Source: Gordonia sp. X0973
GTDB lineage: Bacteria; Actinomycetota; Actinomycetes; Mycobacteriales; Mycobacteriaceae
NCBI RefSeq assembly: GCF_013348785.1
Contig: NZ_CP054691.1
Coordinates: forward strand, 3,658,001-3,722,000
Direction of reading: 5' to 3'
Length of the DNA: 64,000 nt
This document shows positions 1 to 7,815 of the stretch, one piece after another. The translations under genes were made by a program, and so were the position numbers. Under the pieces are notes generated by a model, which was not told the DNA's origin, did no database searches, and worked only from the letters and a program-made list of their open reading frames with translations. The stretch's first letter is position 1, and every line of letters starts with the position of its first letter.

Positions 1-1074
1 CTGGCGCAAACCTCGCTGCGCGTCGGCCGCGTCTTCGCCCTCATGTTCCCGACGGTCATGGGGATCACCAACATCACGATGGTCGCGATCATCTGGGTCG
101 GCGGCCACCAGATCGTCGACGGCCACATGGAGATCGGCGCCCTCTCGGCGATGATGAGCTACGTCATGCAGATCATGATGGCGGTCATGATGGCCTCCTT
201 CCTCGCGATGATGGCACCGCGCGCCGCCGTCTGCGCCGAACGCATCATGGAGGTTCTCCAGACCGACACCAGCGTCACCCCGCCCGCCGATCCGGTGGCG
301 TTCCGATCCGGTCCCGCGACCGTCGCCTTCGAATCCGCCGAGTTCTCCTACCCCGGCGCCGACGAGCCGGTCCTCGCCGACCTCACCTTCGATTGCACGC
401 CGGGCACCACCACCGCGATCGTCGGCTCCACGGGCTGCGGCAAGTCGACGCTGCTCTCGCTGATCCCCCGCCTCATCGACACGACGGCCGGCGCGGTCAC
501 CGTGGGCGGAACCGCCGTCGATGAACTCGATCCCGACCTGCTGCGCTCGGTCATCGGATTCGTCCCGCAGCGGCCCTATCTGTTCTCCGGCACGGTCGCG
601 TCGAACCTCCGCTTCGGCAACGCCCGGGCCACCGACGACGAGCTGTGGGAGGCGTTGCGCATCGCGCAGGCCGAGGACTTCGTCTCGGCGATGCCCGAGA
701 AGCTCGACGCCGAGATAGCGCAGGGCGGCACCACGGTCTCCGGCGGGCAGCGCCAGCGCCTCGCGATCGCCCGCGCCCTGGTGCGCAAACCGTCGATCTA
801 TCTGTTCGACGACTCGTTCTCCGCGCTCGACGTCGCCACCGACGCCCGGCTGCGCGCCGCGCTGCGACCGGCGACCGCCGACGCGACGGTGATCATCGTG
901 GCGCAGCGCATCTCGACGATCGTCGACGCCGATCAGATCATCGTCTTGGACCGCGGGCGGATCGTCGGCCGAGGACGCCACGACGACCTGCTGACCACCT
1001 GTCCGACCTACGCCGAGATAGCCGAGTCGCAACTGGCGGTCAACGCCTCGAGCGCGGAAGGGAGTGCCTCATGA
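1..1074 (+). CDS. ABC exporter, permease-ATPase fusion subunit A (5' end outside window)
   Basis: This is the C-terminal part of a half-transporter with fused transmembrane and ATPase domains. The reading frame is open from base 1, so the true start lies upstream. The visible part begins in the last membrane helices and continues into a full nucleotide-binding domain: Walker A GSTGCGKS at 424-447, signature VSGGQ near 736-755, and Walker B ending in FDD at 805-813. The catalytic glutamate is Asp (codon 811-813) and the switch histidine is Gln (AQRIST, codon 904-906), so this subunit carries the degenerate half of the ATP site. It overlaps the next gene by ATGA, and the two should form a heterodimeric exporter. 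The pair resembles mycobacterial Rv1273c/Rv1272c from memory; the substrate is unknown. Confidence 0.9.
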   Translation: MAQTSLRVGRVFALMFPTVMGITNITMVAIIWVGGHQIVDGHMEIGALSAMMSYVMQIMMAVMMASFLAMMAPRAAVCAERIMEVLQTDTSVTPPADPVAFRSGPATVAFESAEFSYPGADEPVLADLTFDCTPGTTTAIVGSTGCGKSTLLSLIPRLIDTTAGAVTVGGTAVDELDPDLLRSVIGFVPQRPYLFSGTVASNLRFGNARATDDELWEALRIAQAEDFVSAMPEKLDAEIAQGGTTVSGGQRQRLAIARALVRKPSIYLFDDSFSALDVATDARLRAALRPATADATVIIVAQRISTIVDADQIIVLDRGRIVGRGRHDDLLTTCPTYAEIAESQLAVNASSAEGSAS

Positions 1075-2987
1075 CCGGCCCGCGCGGCGGAATGATGGGG
1101 GCGAGCGGACCCGAATCGAAGGCCCGCGACTTCGGTCCGTCCATCAAGCGGCTCATCGGCCTGCTGGCGAACTACCGGATCGCCATGATCGTCGTCTTGA
1201 CGGCGATCGTCGGATCCGTCGCCGCGACGGCGGTCGCGCCCCGAATCCTCGGGCACGCCACCGACCTCATCTTCAACGGGATCATCGGCTCGCGCCTACC
1301 CAAGGGCGCCACCAAGGAGCAGGTCGTCGAGGGTCTGCGTGCCCGCGGCCAGGGCACCTTCGCCGACATGGTCTCCTCGATGAACCTCACCCCCGGCGTC
1401 GGCGTCGACTTCTCCGCCGTCGGCCACGTGCTGGTCATCGTGTTGGTGCTGTACCTGGCGTCGGCCTTCCTCACCTGGCTGTCGGCGTATCTGCTCAACA
1501 TCGTCGTCGTGGGCACGGTGACCCGGCTGCGCTCCGACGTCGAGGACAAGGTCCACCGCCTGCCGCTGCGGTACTACGACGAGGAGCAGCGCGGCGACCT
1601 GCTCAGCCGTGTCACCAACGACCTGGACAACCTGTCGCAGACGCTGCAGCAGACCATCATGCAGTTCCTCAACTCGGTGCTGATGGTGATCGGCATTCTG
1701 ATCATGATGCTGTGGATCTCCCCGCTGCTCTCGATCATCGCCCTGCTGACCATCCCCGCGGCGGGTATCGCGACGGCCGTCATCGCCAAGCGCTCCAAGC
1801 CCCACTTCACCAAGCAGTGGTCGTCGACCGGCAAGCTCAACGCGCAGATCGAGGAGGCGTTCACCGGCCATGAGCTGGTGACCGTGTTCGGTCGCCAACG
1901 CGAGGTGATGGAGTCCTTCGACACTCGCAACGAGAAGCTCTACGACTCAAGCTGGCGGGCCCAGTTCATCTCCGGGATCATCATGCCGACGATCATGTTC
2001 CTGGGGAATGTGAACTACGTCGTCGTCGCCGTCGTCGGCGGGCTGCGCGTCGCGTCGGGGTCGTTGAGCCTGGGCGAGGTGCAGGCCTTCATCCAGTACT
2101 CGCGCCAGTTCACCCAGCCGCTCACGCAGATCGGGTCGATGTTCAACCTCATGCAGTCCGGCGTCGCGTCGGCCGAGCGGATCTTCGACATCCTCGACGC
2201 CCCCGAGGAGACGCCCGACCCGTCGGCGCCGGATACCCCCGACGTCGATCGCGGCCGCATCGCCTTCGACGACGTCTCCTTCCGCTACCTGCCCGACGTC
2301 CCGCTGATCGAGGACCTCTCGCTGGTCGCCGAACCCGGGCACCTCGTCGCCATCGTCGGCCCGACCGGCGCTGGTAAGACGACGCTGGTCAACCTCATCA
2401 TGCGGTTCTACGACATCGACGAGGGCACCATCTCGCTCGACGGGGTGGACACCCGCGCGATGTCGCGGCGCGACCTGCGGTCCCGGACCGGCATGGTGCT
2501 GCAGGATTCGTGGCTGTTCGGCGGCTCGATCTACGACAACATCGCCTACGGGAATCCGGCGGCGAGCCGCGAAGAGGTCATCGAGGCGGCCAAGGCCAGC
2601 CACGTCGACCACTTCGTGCGCACCCTGCCCGACGGCTACGACACGATCATCGACGAGGAGGGCGGCGGCGTCAGCGCCGGCGAGCGCCAGCTCATCACGA
2701 TCGCCCGGGCCTTCCTGGCCAAGCCGACGATCCTGATCCTCGACGAGGCGACGAGTTCGGTCGATACCCGCACCGAGCTGCTGATCCAGCAGGCGATGGC
2801 GGCGCTGCGCAGCGACCGCACCTGCTTCGTCATCGCCCACCGGCTCTCGACGATCCGCGACGCCGACACCATCGTCGTGATGGAGCACGGTCGCATCGTC
2901 GAGCAGGGCACCCACGACGAGCTGCTCGACGCCCAGGGCGCCTACTACCGGCTGTACCAAAGCCAGTTCAGCGCCGCCCTGGACTGA
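1071..2987 (+). CDS. ABC exporter, permease-ATPase fusion subunit B
   Basis: This 638-residue half-transporter has an N-terminal six-helix membrane domain (roughly residues 35-370) and a C-terminal ATPase domain. Walker A is GPTGAGKTT near 2358-2384, Walker B ends in the canonical LDE (2739-2747), and the switch is a normal AHRLST. The signature is VSAGE (2670-2684) instead of LSGGQ. In a heterodimer with the upstream subunit, this altered signature faces the altered Walker B and H-loop of subunit A. That gives one dead and one active ATP site, as in TM287/288-type exporters. The ATG at 1071 is chosen because it overlaps the upstream stop as ATGA and starts just before the first membrane helix; longer readings only extend into the upstream gene. 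Confidence 0.92.
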   Translation: MTGPRGGMMGASGPESKARDFGPSIKRLIGLLANYRIAMIVVLTAIVGSVAATAVAPRILGHATDLIFNGIIGSRLPKGATKEQVVEGLRARGQGTFADMVSSMNLTPGVGVDFSAVGHVLVIVLVLYLASAFLTWLSAYLLNIVVVGTVTRLRSDVEDKVHRLPLRYYDEEQRGDLLSRVTNDLDNLSQTLQQTIMQFLNSVLMVIGILIMMLWISPLLSIIALLTIPAAGIATAVIAKRSKPHFTKQWSSTGKLNAQIEEAFTGHELVTVFGRQREVMESFDTRNEKLYDSSWRAQFISGIIMPTIMFLGNVNYVVVAVVGGLRVASGSLSLGEVQAFIQYSRQFTQPLTQIGSMFNLMQSGVASAERIFDILDAPEETPDPSAPDTPDVDRGRIAFDDVSFRYLPDVPLIEDLSLVAEPGHLVAIVGPTGAGKTTLVNLIMRFYDIDEGTISLDGVDTRAMSRRDLRSRTGMVLQDSWLFGGSIYDNIAYGNPAASREEVIEAAKASHVDHFVRTLPDGYDTIIDEEGGGVSAGERQLITIARAFLAKPTILILDEATSSVDTRTELLIQQAMAALRSDRTCFVIAHRLSTIRDADTIVVMEHGRIVEQGTHDELLDAQGAYYRLYQSQFSAALD

Positions 2988-2992
2988 GGCGA

Positions 2993-3296
2993 CTAGACCT
3001 CGTCACCGCTGTGTGAGATCAGGCGATCTCGGGTCATCTCGACGAGGCTGTGTTGGTCGAGATACTCGACAATCCCTTCGAGATGCTGTGCGAGTCCCCA
3101 ACAACAGGTGCGAATCGCGAAAGTCGCGATCCTTGGTGACGACGACGCGCCCAGCCGAGTCTGCTTCGTCGCAAATCACCGAGTCCGTGGTTCGATTTCC
3201 AGCAGCAAGCGAGCCTGTGTGCACTGCGTCGTGCCCCGATTCGCACAGCACAGCGGCAAGCTTGGCCGGCAGCTGTGCGTCGACGAGGAACTTCAC
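2993..3296 (-). pseudogene. DUF5615 PIN-like toxin, internal deletion and frameshift
   Basis: The N-terminal half reads as a normal DUF5615 toxin of the PIN-like ribonuclease type (MKFLVDAQLP start, then VVVTKDRDF and DSHLLLG). After HLLLG the frame runs into an arginine-rich non-homologous tail ending at 3003. A different frame of the same DNA encodes a plausible family C-terminus (LEGIVEYLDQHSLVEM onward), ending at TAG 2993-2995. The expected middle strand, roughly 25-30 residues in intact relatives as I remember them, is absent, so the lesion looks like a deletion that also shifts frame. The start overlaps the antitoxin stop as ATGA. The remnant ends 5 bp from the convergent ABC gene. The toxin is probably inactive. 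Confidence 0.7.
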
Positions 3297-3526
3297 GCCG
3301 CGTCGAACGGAAGCGAGTGGCGCGGTCCGACCGCCAACGCCGCGTACTGGAGCACTGCCGTCAGGTCTTCAGGTTCCAGATCCGGGTAGTCGGCGAGCAC
3401 CTCCTCCGACGTCATCCCCGACGCGAGCAATTCCAACACCATCGTCACCGGATAGCGAAGACCGCGCACGACCGGTTGGCCGTGGCAGACCAACGGGTCG
3501 GTGACGATGCGCGCGAGATTGGACAT
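3293..3526 (-). CDS. DUF433 family antitoxin
   Basis: This 77-residue protein has the DUF433 pattern: an N-terminal RIVTDPLVCHGQPVVRGLRYPV stretch (split here as RIVTDPLVCHGQ and PVVRGLRYPV), then a helix-turn-helix-like segment with LLASGMTSEEVLADYPDLE. DUF433 proteins are usually encoded just upstream of DUF5615 toxins and neutralise them. Here the stop overlaps the toxin start. I chose the ATG at 3526 because it gives the normal family length; an in-frame ATG at 3571 would add 15 unlikely residues. The antitoxin looks intact although its toxin is broken. Confidence 0.82.
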   Translation of the reverse strand: MSNLARIVTDPLVCHGQPVVRGLRYPVTMVLELLASGMTSEEVLADYPDLEPEDLTAVLQYAALAVGPRHSLPFDAA

Positions 3527-3607
3527 GCTCTGATGATATGCCCCGCCACAGGGCGGGGAAGGCACTCGCACTAGACGCCGAACTTACCGCCGAGTAAGGT
3601 TACCGTC

Positions 3608-4801
3608 ATGGCAATTAACACCGAGCTCCCGGAGAAGCTGGATTCGACGGTCGAGCAGGCCCACCTCGCGGCCGAGCACATCTTCCGCCCCATTTCCCGC
3701 AAGTACGACAAGGCCGAGCACGAGTACCCCGTCGAGCTCGACGACTTCGCCAAGCTCGCCAAGCAGGCGGCCGAACGCGACAAATCCGAGGCTGCCGCGA
3801 CTAAGCCGGCCGCGGGCGAGAACGTCAACAGCACCAACATGCGCGGTGTGCTCTCAGCCGCCGAGATGAGCTGGGGCGACGTCGGACTGATGCTGTCCAT
3901 CCCGGGCCGCGGGCTGGGCAACGCCGCGATCGCCGCGGTGGCCAACCCCGAACAGCTCGAGCGCTTCGGCGACGTGTGGGCCGCGATGGCGATCACCGAA
4001 CCCTCCTTCGGCTCCGACTCGGCCGCCGTCTCCACGACCGCGGTACTCGACGGCGACGACTACGTCATCAACGGCGAGAAGATCTTCGTGACCTCGGGCT
4101 CGCGCGCCAGCCACGTCGTCGTGTGGGCCACCCTGGACCGCTCGATCGGCCGCGCCGCGATCAAGTCCTTCGTCGTCCCGATGGACACCCCGGGCGTCTC
4201 CGTCGCGCGCCTTGAGCACAAGCTCGGCATCAAGGCGTCCGACACCGCAGTTGTGCTGTTCGAGAACGTGCGGGTGCCGAAGGAGAACCTCCTCGGCTCG
4301 CCGGAGATCGACACCAAGAAGGGCTTCGGCGGGGTCATGCAGACCTTCGACAACACGCGGCCCGTCGTCGCCGCGATGGCCGTCGGACTCGGTCGGGCTG
4401 CCCTCGAAGAGATGCGCCGCCTGATCGAAGAGGCCGGGCACGAGATCGACTACGACAAGCCCGCCGCCGCGCAGCACGCCGCCGTCGCCGAATTCATCCG
4501 CCTGGAGTCGGACTGGGAGGCCAGCTGGCTGCTCACCCTGCGCGCGGCCTGGATGATGGACAACCGCGAGCCCAACTCGGTCGAGGCGTCGATGTCCAAG
4601 GCGAAGGCCGGGCGGACCGTCAACGACATCACCAATAAGGCCGTCGAGGTCGGGGCGAGTGCCGGTTTCGCCGAGACGATGCTCTTGGAGAAGTGGGCCC
4701 GCGACGCGAAGATCCTCGACATCTTCGAGGGCACCCAGCAGATCCAGCAGCTGATCATCGCGCGCCGCATCCTGGGCAAGTCCAGCGCCGACCTGCGCTA
4801 G
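3608..4801 (+). CDS. Acyl-CoA dehydrogenase
   Basis: This 397-residue FAD enzyme would carry out alpha,beta-dehydrogenation of an acyl-CoA thioester. The N-terminal helical domain is followed by the FAD-contact segment MAITEPSFGSDSAA (about residues 123-136), the middle beta domain, and a C-terminal helical domain. The C-terminal domain ends with DIFEGTQQIQ, whose Glu is in the usual catalytic-base position of the family, and the closing RRILG motif. The ATG at 3608 is the first start in the frame after an untranslated spacer. The gene stands alone: a toxin-antitoxin remnant lies upstream in the opposite direction, and two and a half copies of a 22-bp repeat begin one base after its stop. The substrate cannot be read from the sequence. 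Confidence 0.92.
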   Translation: MAINTELPEKLDSTVEQAHLAAEHIFRPISRKYDKAEHEYPVELDDFAKLAKQAAERDKSEAAATKPAAGENVNSTNMRGVLSAAEMSWGDVGLMLSIPGRGLGNAAIAAVANPEQLERFGDVWAAMAITEPSFGSDSAAVSTTAVLDGDDYVINGEKIFVTSGSRASHVVVWATLDRSIGRAAIKSFVVPMDTPGVSVARLEHKLGIKASDTAVVLFENVRVPKENLLGSPEIDTKKGFGGVMQTFDNTRPVVAAMAVGLGRAALEEMRRLIEEAGHEIDYDKPAAAQHAAVAEFIRLESDWEASWLLTLRAAWMMDNREPNSVEASMSKAKAGRTVNDITNKAVEVGASAGFAETMLLEKWARDAKILDIFEGTQQIQQLIIARRILGKSSADLR

Positions 4802-4859
4802 GTGCCCACTCGGCGGGCTTGAGGTGCCCACTCGGCGGGCTTGAGGTGCCCACTCGCGG
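4802..4859 (+). repeat. 22-bp tandem repeat, family A, site 1
   Basis: Two full copies of GTGCCCACTCGGCGGGCTTG plus AG (4802-4823 and 4824-4845) are followed by a truncated third copy. The array starts directly after the stop of the acyl-CoA dehydrogenase and ends 17 bp from the stop of the convergent RDD gene. The same 22-bp unit occurs near 39931-40085, 40881-40946 and 52504-52572. Confidence 0.9.
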
Positions 4860-4875
4860 AATCGTCGCGCAGTAG

Positions 4876-5754
4876 CTAACCGAACAGGGCCGACTGCAGC
4901 TTCTGGTTGCGGGCGATGCGCTCGGCGTCGCGACGGTAGCGCTCGGCCGCGATGGCCGACAGCACCCGTACCGGTTCGGCCGGCGGCGGCATCGGCGAGA
5001 CGTAGCGCATGGCCTGGTTCACCAGGTGTTGCCCGGTGACCGCCTGCACCTGCGGCGTGAACGTCGAAAACCGCATCAGGTAGCCGCGGATTCCGTTTGC
5101 CAACGTCGGCGGCATCGGTGCCAGGTCGGCGCTCGCCGCCCACTCGGCGAGTTCCGGGGGCATCATCACGTGATTCGCCTCGGGAATGGCCGTCCGATCA
5201 CGGATGACGTAGGTGCCGGCGAGGAGATCGCCGAGCCGCTTGTGCTTGGCGTTGATCGCCGCGGCGACCAGCGCGGGGATGCCCAGGAACGGGTACAGCT
5301 CGGGCACGCCGATCAGAGCGCGGGAGAAGGCCTGTCGCGAGGTGATCGGCCCGGCGTCGTCGTTGACGGTCCGCAACCCGCAGATCCAGTGGCCGAGCGA
5401 CTTTCCGCGCGTCAGCGTCTCCACCAACCACGGCAGGCCGATCAGCGCGATCACCGTCCACAGCGTCGACAGGCCGTTGCGGAAGGCCGAGTCGAGCCGG
5501 ACGTAGTCGTTGATCGTCGGCATGATGTACGCGAACCAGAGGATGAACAGCGCCCAGCCGACGGTGACGTCGATGATGCCGGACACTGCCCGCAGCGCCA
5601 GGTTCGCGGGCGGGAGGTCGAGGGCGACCGCCTCGCCGGAGACGAAGTCGTCGCGGCCGACGCCCCGGGTGCCGCTGTGCGACGGGTTGACCGGCGGCGG
5701 TAGCGGGCGCATCGGCGGCCGCGGTACGACGGCGTACGGCATGGGTCGAGACAT
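4876..5754 (-). CDS. RDD family membrane protein
   Basis: This 292-residue membrane protein resembles the RDD protein next to the SpoIIM-like gene in mycobacteria (Rv3695). The N-terminal part is proline-rich and cytoplasmic. A hydrophobic block then contains at least three helices (around LRAVSGIIDVTVGWALFI, TVIALIGLPWLVETL, and a later FLGIPALVAAAINA). The tail of about 90 residues is polar and ends in LQSALFG. I chose the ATG at 5754 because the upstream ATG at 5790 would extend into the divergent promoter. It is divergent from the SpoIIM-like gene. The function of the pair is unknown; in relatives they accompany the MoxR/DUF58 operon, as here. Confidence 0.8.
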   Translation of the reverse strand: MSRPMPYAVVPRPPMRPLPPPVNPSHSGTRGVGRDDFVSGEAVALDLPPANLALRAVSGIIDVTVGWALFILWFAYIMPTINDYVRLDSAFRNGLSTLWTVIALIGLPWLVETLTRGKSLGHWICGLRTVNDDAGPITSRQAFSRALIGVPELYPFLGIPALVAAAINAKHKRLGDLLAGTYVIRDRTAIPEANHVMMPPELAEWAASADLAPMPPTLANGIRGYLMRFSTFTPQVQAVTGQHLVNQAMRYVSPMPPPAEPVRVLSAIAAERYRRDAERIARNQKLQSALFG

Positions 5755-5819
5755 AGGCACGACTCTAGTAAGGATTCGGGCAACCGACACCGTCCGCGCC
5801 CGCTGACTATGGTGAGTGC

Positions 5820-6818
5820 GTGGACCTAGACGCCTATCTCGACGCGCACCGAGCCGAGTGGAACCGCCTCGACGCCCTGGTGAGGACCCGTTCGTTGAAC
5901 GGTGCCGAATCCGACGAACTGCTCAACCTCTACCAGCGGGCCGCGACGCACCTATCGGTCATTCGCTCGACCGCCCCCGACGCCCAAACCGTCGAATATC
6001 TCTCCACCCTGGTCGCCCGGGCCCGCTTCCGCGCCGCCGGTGCGCGGACGTTCAGCTGGGCCGTGGTGGCCACCTACCTCACGCGCACGCTGCCGGGCGG
6101 CCTCTACCGCCTGCGCTGGTGGTGGGGATCGATCATGATCGGTTCCGTCCTCGCGATGGTCGTCATCACCGTCTGGTGCTTGAACCACCCGAATACCATG
6201 CGCTGGCTATTCGCCCGGGCCGGCGGCACGGAGTACGTCGACCACGCCTTCGCCGAGTATTACTCCGACCACCAGGCGCAATACTTCGCCTTCCAGGTGT
6301 GGACGAACAACTTCCGCTTGGCACTGCTCGCGCTCGCGTTCGGGGTGTTCTTCTTCCCCGTCGTCTGGGTGCTCTACTCCAACGTGCTCTCCGTGGCGCA
6401 GGTCGCCGCCGTGATGATCGACAACGGCAAGGGCGACATGTTCTTCGGCCTGATCCTGCCGCACGGCATGTTGGAGTTGACCTGCCTTTTCGTCTCGAGC
6501 GCCGTCGGACTGAAACTCTTCTGGACGTGGGTGTCCCCCGGGCACCGCACCCGCACCGCCGCTCTCGCACAGGAGGGGCGCACCGCGATGTCGATCGGCC
6601 TCGGCCTGGTCGTGCTGCTGTTGATCTCCGGCATCATCGAGGCCTTCGTCACGCCGTCACCGCTGCCGACGTGGGCGCGGGTCGGAATCGGGGCCATCGT
6701 CTGGCTCGCGTTCATGGCCTACGCCCTGATCCTCGGCCGCAAGGCCTACCGCGAGGGAGCCACCGGCGACCTCGAGTCCGCGATCGACCGCGGTACCGAA
6801 GCGCCCGCCGCCGCCTAG
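5820..6818 (+). CDS. Stage II sporulation protein M-like membrane protein
   Basis: The 332-residue product starts with GTG (MDLDAYLDAHRAEW), the usual opening of actinobacterial SpoIIM-like proteins. A cytoplasmic helical domain of about 95 residues is followed by at least five membrane helices, among them SIMIGSVLAMVVITVWCL, ALLALAFGVFFFPVVWVL and IGLGLVVLLLISGIIEAF. The FGLILPHGMLELT motif of the family is present near residues 208-220. Spore formation is not implied. In mycobacteria the homologue (Rv3694c) adjoins the DUF58 and MoxR genes. Here the two are separated by a 1.4-kb foreign cassette that converges on this gene. Confidence 0.85.
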   Translation: MDLDAYLDAHRAEWNRLDALVRTRSLNGAESDELLNLYQRAATHLSVIRSTAPDAQTVEYLSTLVARARFRAAGARTFSWAVVATYLTRTLPGGLYRLRWWWGSIMIGSVLAMVVITVWCLNHPNTMRWLFARAGGTEYVDHAFAEYYSDHQAQYFAFQVWTNNFRLALLALAFGVFFFPVVWVLYSNVLSVAQVAAVMIDNGKGDMFFGLILPHGMLELTCLFVSSAVGLKLFWTWVSPGHRTRTAALAQEGRTAMSIGLGLVVLLLISGIIEAFVTPSPLPTWARVGIGAIVWLAFMAYALILGRKAYREGATGDLESAIDRGTEAPAAA

Positions 6819-6865
6819 TGTCGCCTCTCAGCCTTCCCATGACCGATTCTTAGGGCACACAGCGG

Positions 6866-7327
6866 TCAGCCGAGCCGGCGCCAGATAACCCTCGCCAACC
6901 CTGGTCGGCAATCGGGGTTCACCAGGATCGTCGTCTCCACTCCATTGACGGGCTCAGCGCCAACTTCATACGCAGTCATGGGGGCATTGAAGTCAAACGT
7001 GCCCGCCCCTCCCGGACACTCAATGGTCTGGCGGCCACAGGTTTGGCCCACTCTGCTCCGCGAAGGCGACCCAGCCGGGGCATGGTTCCGTGCCAGGAAC
7101 CCCTGCCACTGGTCATTTGGCAACAGGAACTCCAGCGACGTGCACCTGCCTTGCGAGTCGTTCATATCGAGTGCATGCACGTGGGTGGCCGAATTAGGAA
7201 GAGTGACGCCAAGCCCTTTTGCGGCGTCGCCGGGATTGTCACCAGCCAAATAGGGCTGGATGAGCGCAAACCAGACAGCTGCAGAAGCTACGCCGACAAC
7301 GCCTATCGCTTTCCATCGCCTCGTCAT
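6866..7327 (-). CDS. Putative membrane-anchored immunity protein, copy 2
   Basis: The product has 153 residues: a short basic N-terminus, one membrane helix (IGVVGVASAAVWFALI, about residues 8-23) and an external domain. The external domain is clearly paralogous to that of the neighbouring gene at 7336-7815. Both share SLEFLLPN, W.GFL.RN, NAP.TAYEV, NGV.T.ILVNPDCRPGLAR and a final W-R-basic ending. Four cysteines are conserved between the copies, which suggests disulfides outside the cytoplasm. The gene starts 8 bp after the stop of its paralogue. I do not recognise a named family. The immunity role is inferred from the tandem duplication beside a toxin-like gene. Base composition is visibly less G+C-rich than in neighbouring genes. 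Confidence 0.6.
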   Translation of the reverse strand: MTRRWKAIGVVGVASAAVWFALIQPYLAGDNPGDAAKGLGVTLPNSATHVHALDMNDSQGRCTSLEFLLPNDQWQGFLARNHAPAGSPSRSRVGQTCGRQTIECPGGAGTFDFNAPMTAYEVGAEPVNGVETTILVNPDCRPGLARVIWRRLG

Positions 7328-7335
7328 TGCTTACG

Positions 7336-7815
7336 TCAACCGATCTGCCGCCACGTGATCCGCGCCAGTCCCGGCCGACAGTCTGGATTGACGAGGATCG
7401 AGGTCGCTACACCATTTTGCGGTTCAGAAACGACTTCGTATGCAGTCTTAGGAGCATTAAGTCTGACCGGCGCCTCCTCTCCGTCACACTTGATAGTCGT
7501 CAAATCGCAGGAATAGCCCAGTTTACTTGCCGACGGCTCCCCTTCCTGTACTCTATTTCGAGAGAGGAACCCTCTCCATTCAGCATTGGGAAGTAGAAAC
7601 TCCAGAGATGCACACTTGCCCTGCCAGTTGTCGTACTTGACGGCGTGTGTGGACATCACCGATTTCGGTAGCCTGAGTCCAAGCTTAGCCGCTACCTCAT
7701 CTACATTGGCGGCGGTCCGGTCCTGCCAATGGCACGTAAACCACATGCAGGCAACCAACACGGCTACCGCCATCCCGAAAATCGCACCTGCCGTCCACCG
7801 GGCGCTTGACCTCAT
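7336..7815 (-). CDS. Putative membrane-anchored immunity protein, copy 1
   Basis: The product has 159 residues, with an N-terminal membrane helix (GAIFGMAVAVLVACMWF, about residues 11-27) and an external domain paralogous to the next gene downstream. Cysteines at GKC, YSC, IKC and NPDC align with four cysteines of the paralogue. The start codon overlaps the stop of the toxin-like gene by four bases (ATGA), so the two are probably translationally coupled in the order toxin then immunity, as is usual for contact-dependent and bacteriocin systems. A protein anchored in the membrane with its domain outside would suit protection against a toxin acting on the envelope side. The function is inferred; I know no named family. 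Confidence 0.6.
   Translation of the reverse strand: MRSSARWTAGAIFGMAVAVLVACMWFTCHWQDRTAANVDEVAAKLGLRLPKSVMSTHAVKYDNWQGKCASLEFLLPNAEWRGFLSRNRVQEGEPSASKLGYSCDLTTIKCDGEEAPVRLNAPKTAYEVVSEPQNGVATSILVNPDCRPGLARITWRQIG

Noticed and set aside
3013..3574. Plus-strand open frames opposite the DUF433/DUF5615 genes
   Set aside because: They are antisense shadows; the minus strand has family matches and the ATGA overlap.
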